Translations under genes and position numbers: made by a program | The notes under the pieces: model-generated | What the model was told of the DNA's origin: nothing | The model's database searches: none | The model's input: the letters and a program-made list of their open reading frames with translations, nothing else | NCBI GenBank assembly: GCA_029263455.1 | Contig: JAJCXM010000034.1 | Span: 248,001-312,000 of the forward strand | Source: Holophagae bacterium | GTDB taxonomy: Bacteria; Acidobacteriota; Holophagae; Acanthopleuribacterales; Acanthopleuribacteraceae | DNA: 64,000 nt | Direction: 5' to 3' | In this document: positions 63,863 to 64,000 of the stretch, one piece after another | Layout of the letters: every line of letters starts with the position of its first letter | Numbering within the stretch: the stretch's first letter is position 1

Positions 63863-64000
63863 CAGCTTGGCACGTCAAGAGGCCTCAACATTTAATAGCA
63901 TTGTCAAATGATGGAATGGCAACAGAAGTTACTAATAGACTTCGTTCTCTCATCGAGAAAAGCATTTAATGACGGGGGTTAGGTCAACAAGATCATGAAT
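63863..64000. other. Noncoding end of window
   Basis: The last 138 bases after the kinase stop contain no supportable gene, hairpin or promoter. The next gene lies beyond the window. Confidence 0.4.

Overview
The window is a piece of a bacterial chromosome carrying about 45 intact protein genes and several gene remnants. I saw no rRNA, tRNA, CRISPR array or prophage. Lineage cannot be fixed from sequence alone. Paired ECF-sigma/Ser-Thr-kinase-TPR modules, a DUF2723/phosphodiesterase-TPR pair, a di-haem DUF1111 oxidoreductase, an outer-membrane DUF481 protein, a LytS/LytTR pair and PPi-type phosphofructokinase together suggest a Gram-negative environmental bacterium. Candidates are Lysobacterales-like Gammaproteobacteria (Marinicella/Wenzhouxiangella type) or Acidobacteriota. 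Starts are often GTG or TTG, and stop/start overlaps of 4-11 nt are common.

Region 1 (1-14,340) is a surface-polysaccharide locus: a Wzx-type flippase, GT4 glycosyltransferases, an asparagine-synthase-type amidotransferase, a sulfotransferase, two methyltransferases and a DUF2142 membrane protein. It is full of wreckage. The left end is a mosaic of a sulfotransferase tail, a glycosyltransferase tail and a broken carbamoyltransferase. Further in lie a frameshifted SGNH-hydrolase-like remnant, an IS21 istA remnant and an internally deleted sulfotransferase.

Region 2 (14,488-31,920) is mixed: a nitrobindin-like protein with an APH-fold protein that has lost a metal-binding Asp, a LolA-like/M23 fusion, a TetR gene coupled to a rifampin-phosphotransferase-like enzyme, MarC, and a compact operon of a VOC-bicupin fusion, an LeuT-type transporter and a 2OG-Fe(II) oxygenase. 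Then come a secreted or surface beta-solenoid with 20 perfect 17-residue repeats and an S74 autoprotease domain, followed by small genes.

Region 3 (32,076-40,929, minus strand) holds a DUF2723 GT-C protein with an alkaline-phosphatase-fold lipoprotein, a predicted seven-bladed propeller protein, and an ECF sigma factor overlapping a Ser/Thr kinase with TPRs.

Region 4 (41,080-53,176, plus strand) holds a YtrA-type GntR regulator with its ABC exporter, a NatAB exporter, a YHS-domain protein, a LytS/LytTR two-component system, a DUF481 protein and a second ECF sigma/kinase module.

Region 5 (53,263-63,862) is a polyglucan operon (PPi-type phosphofructokinase, debranching enzyme, glycosyltransferase, GH57 amylase), then a di-haem oxidoreductase and a third Ser/Thr kinase with an exact 46-residue extended TPR array.

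The best candidates for something undescribed are the VOC-bicupin/transporter/oxygenase cassette (23,068-26,656), the two sigma-kinase pairs whose sigma factors lack the usual region 2.2 Asp-rich motif and carry a Thr there, and the 46-residue repeat kinase. All functional statements are from reading sequence; no database search was run.
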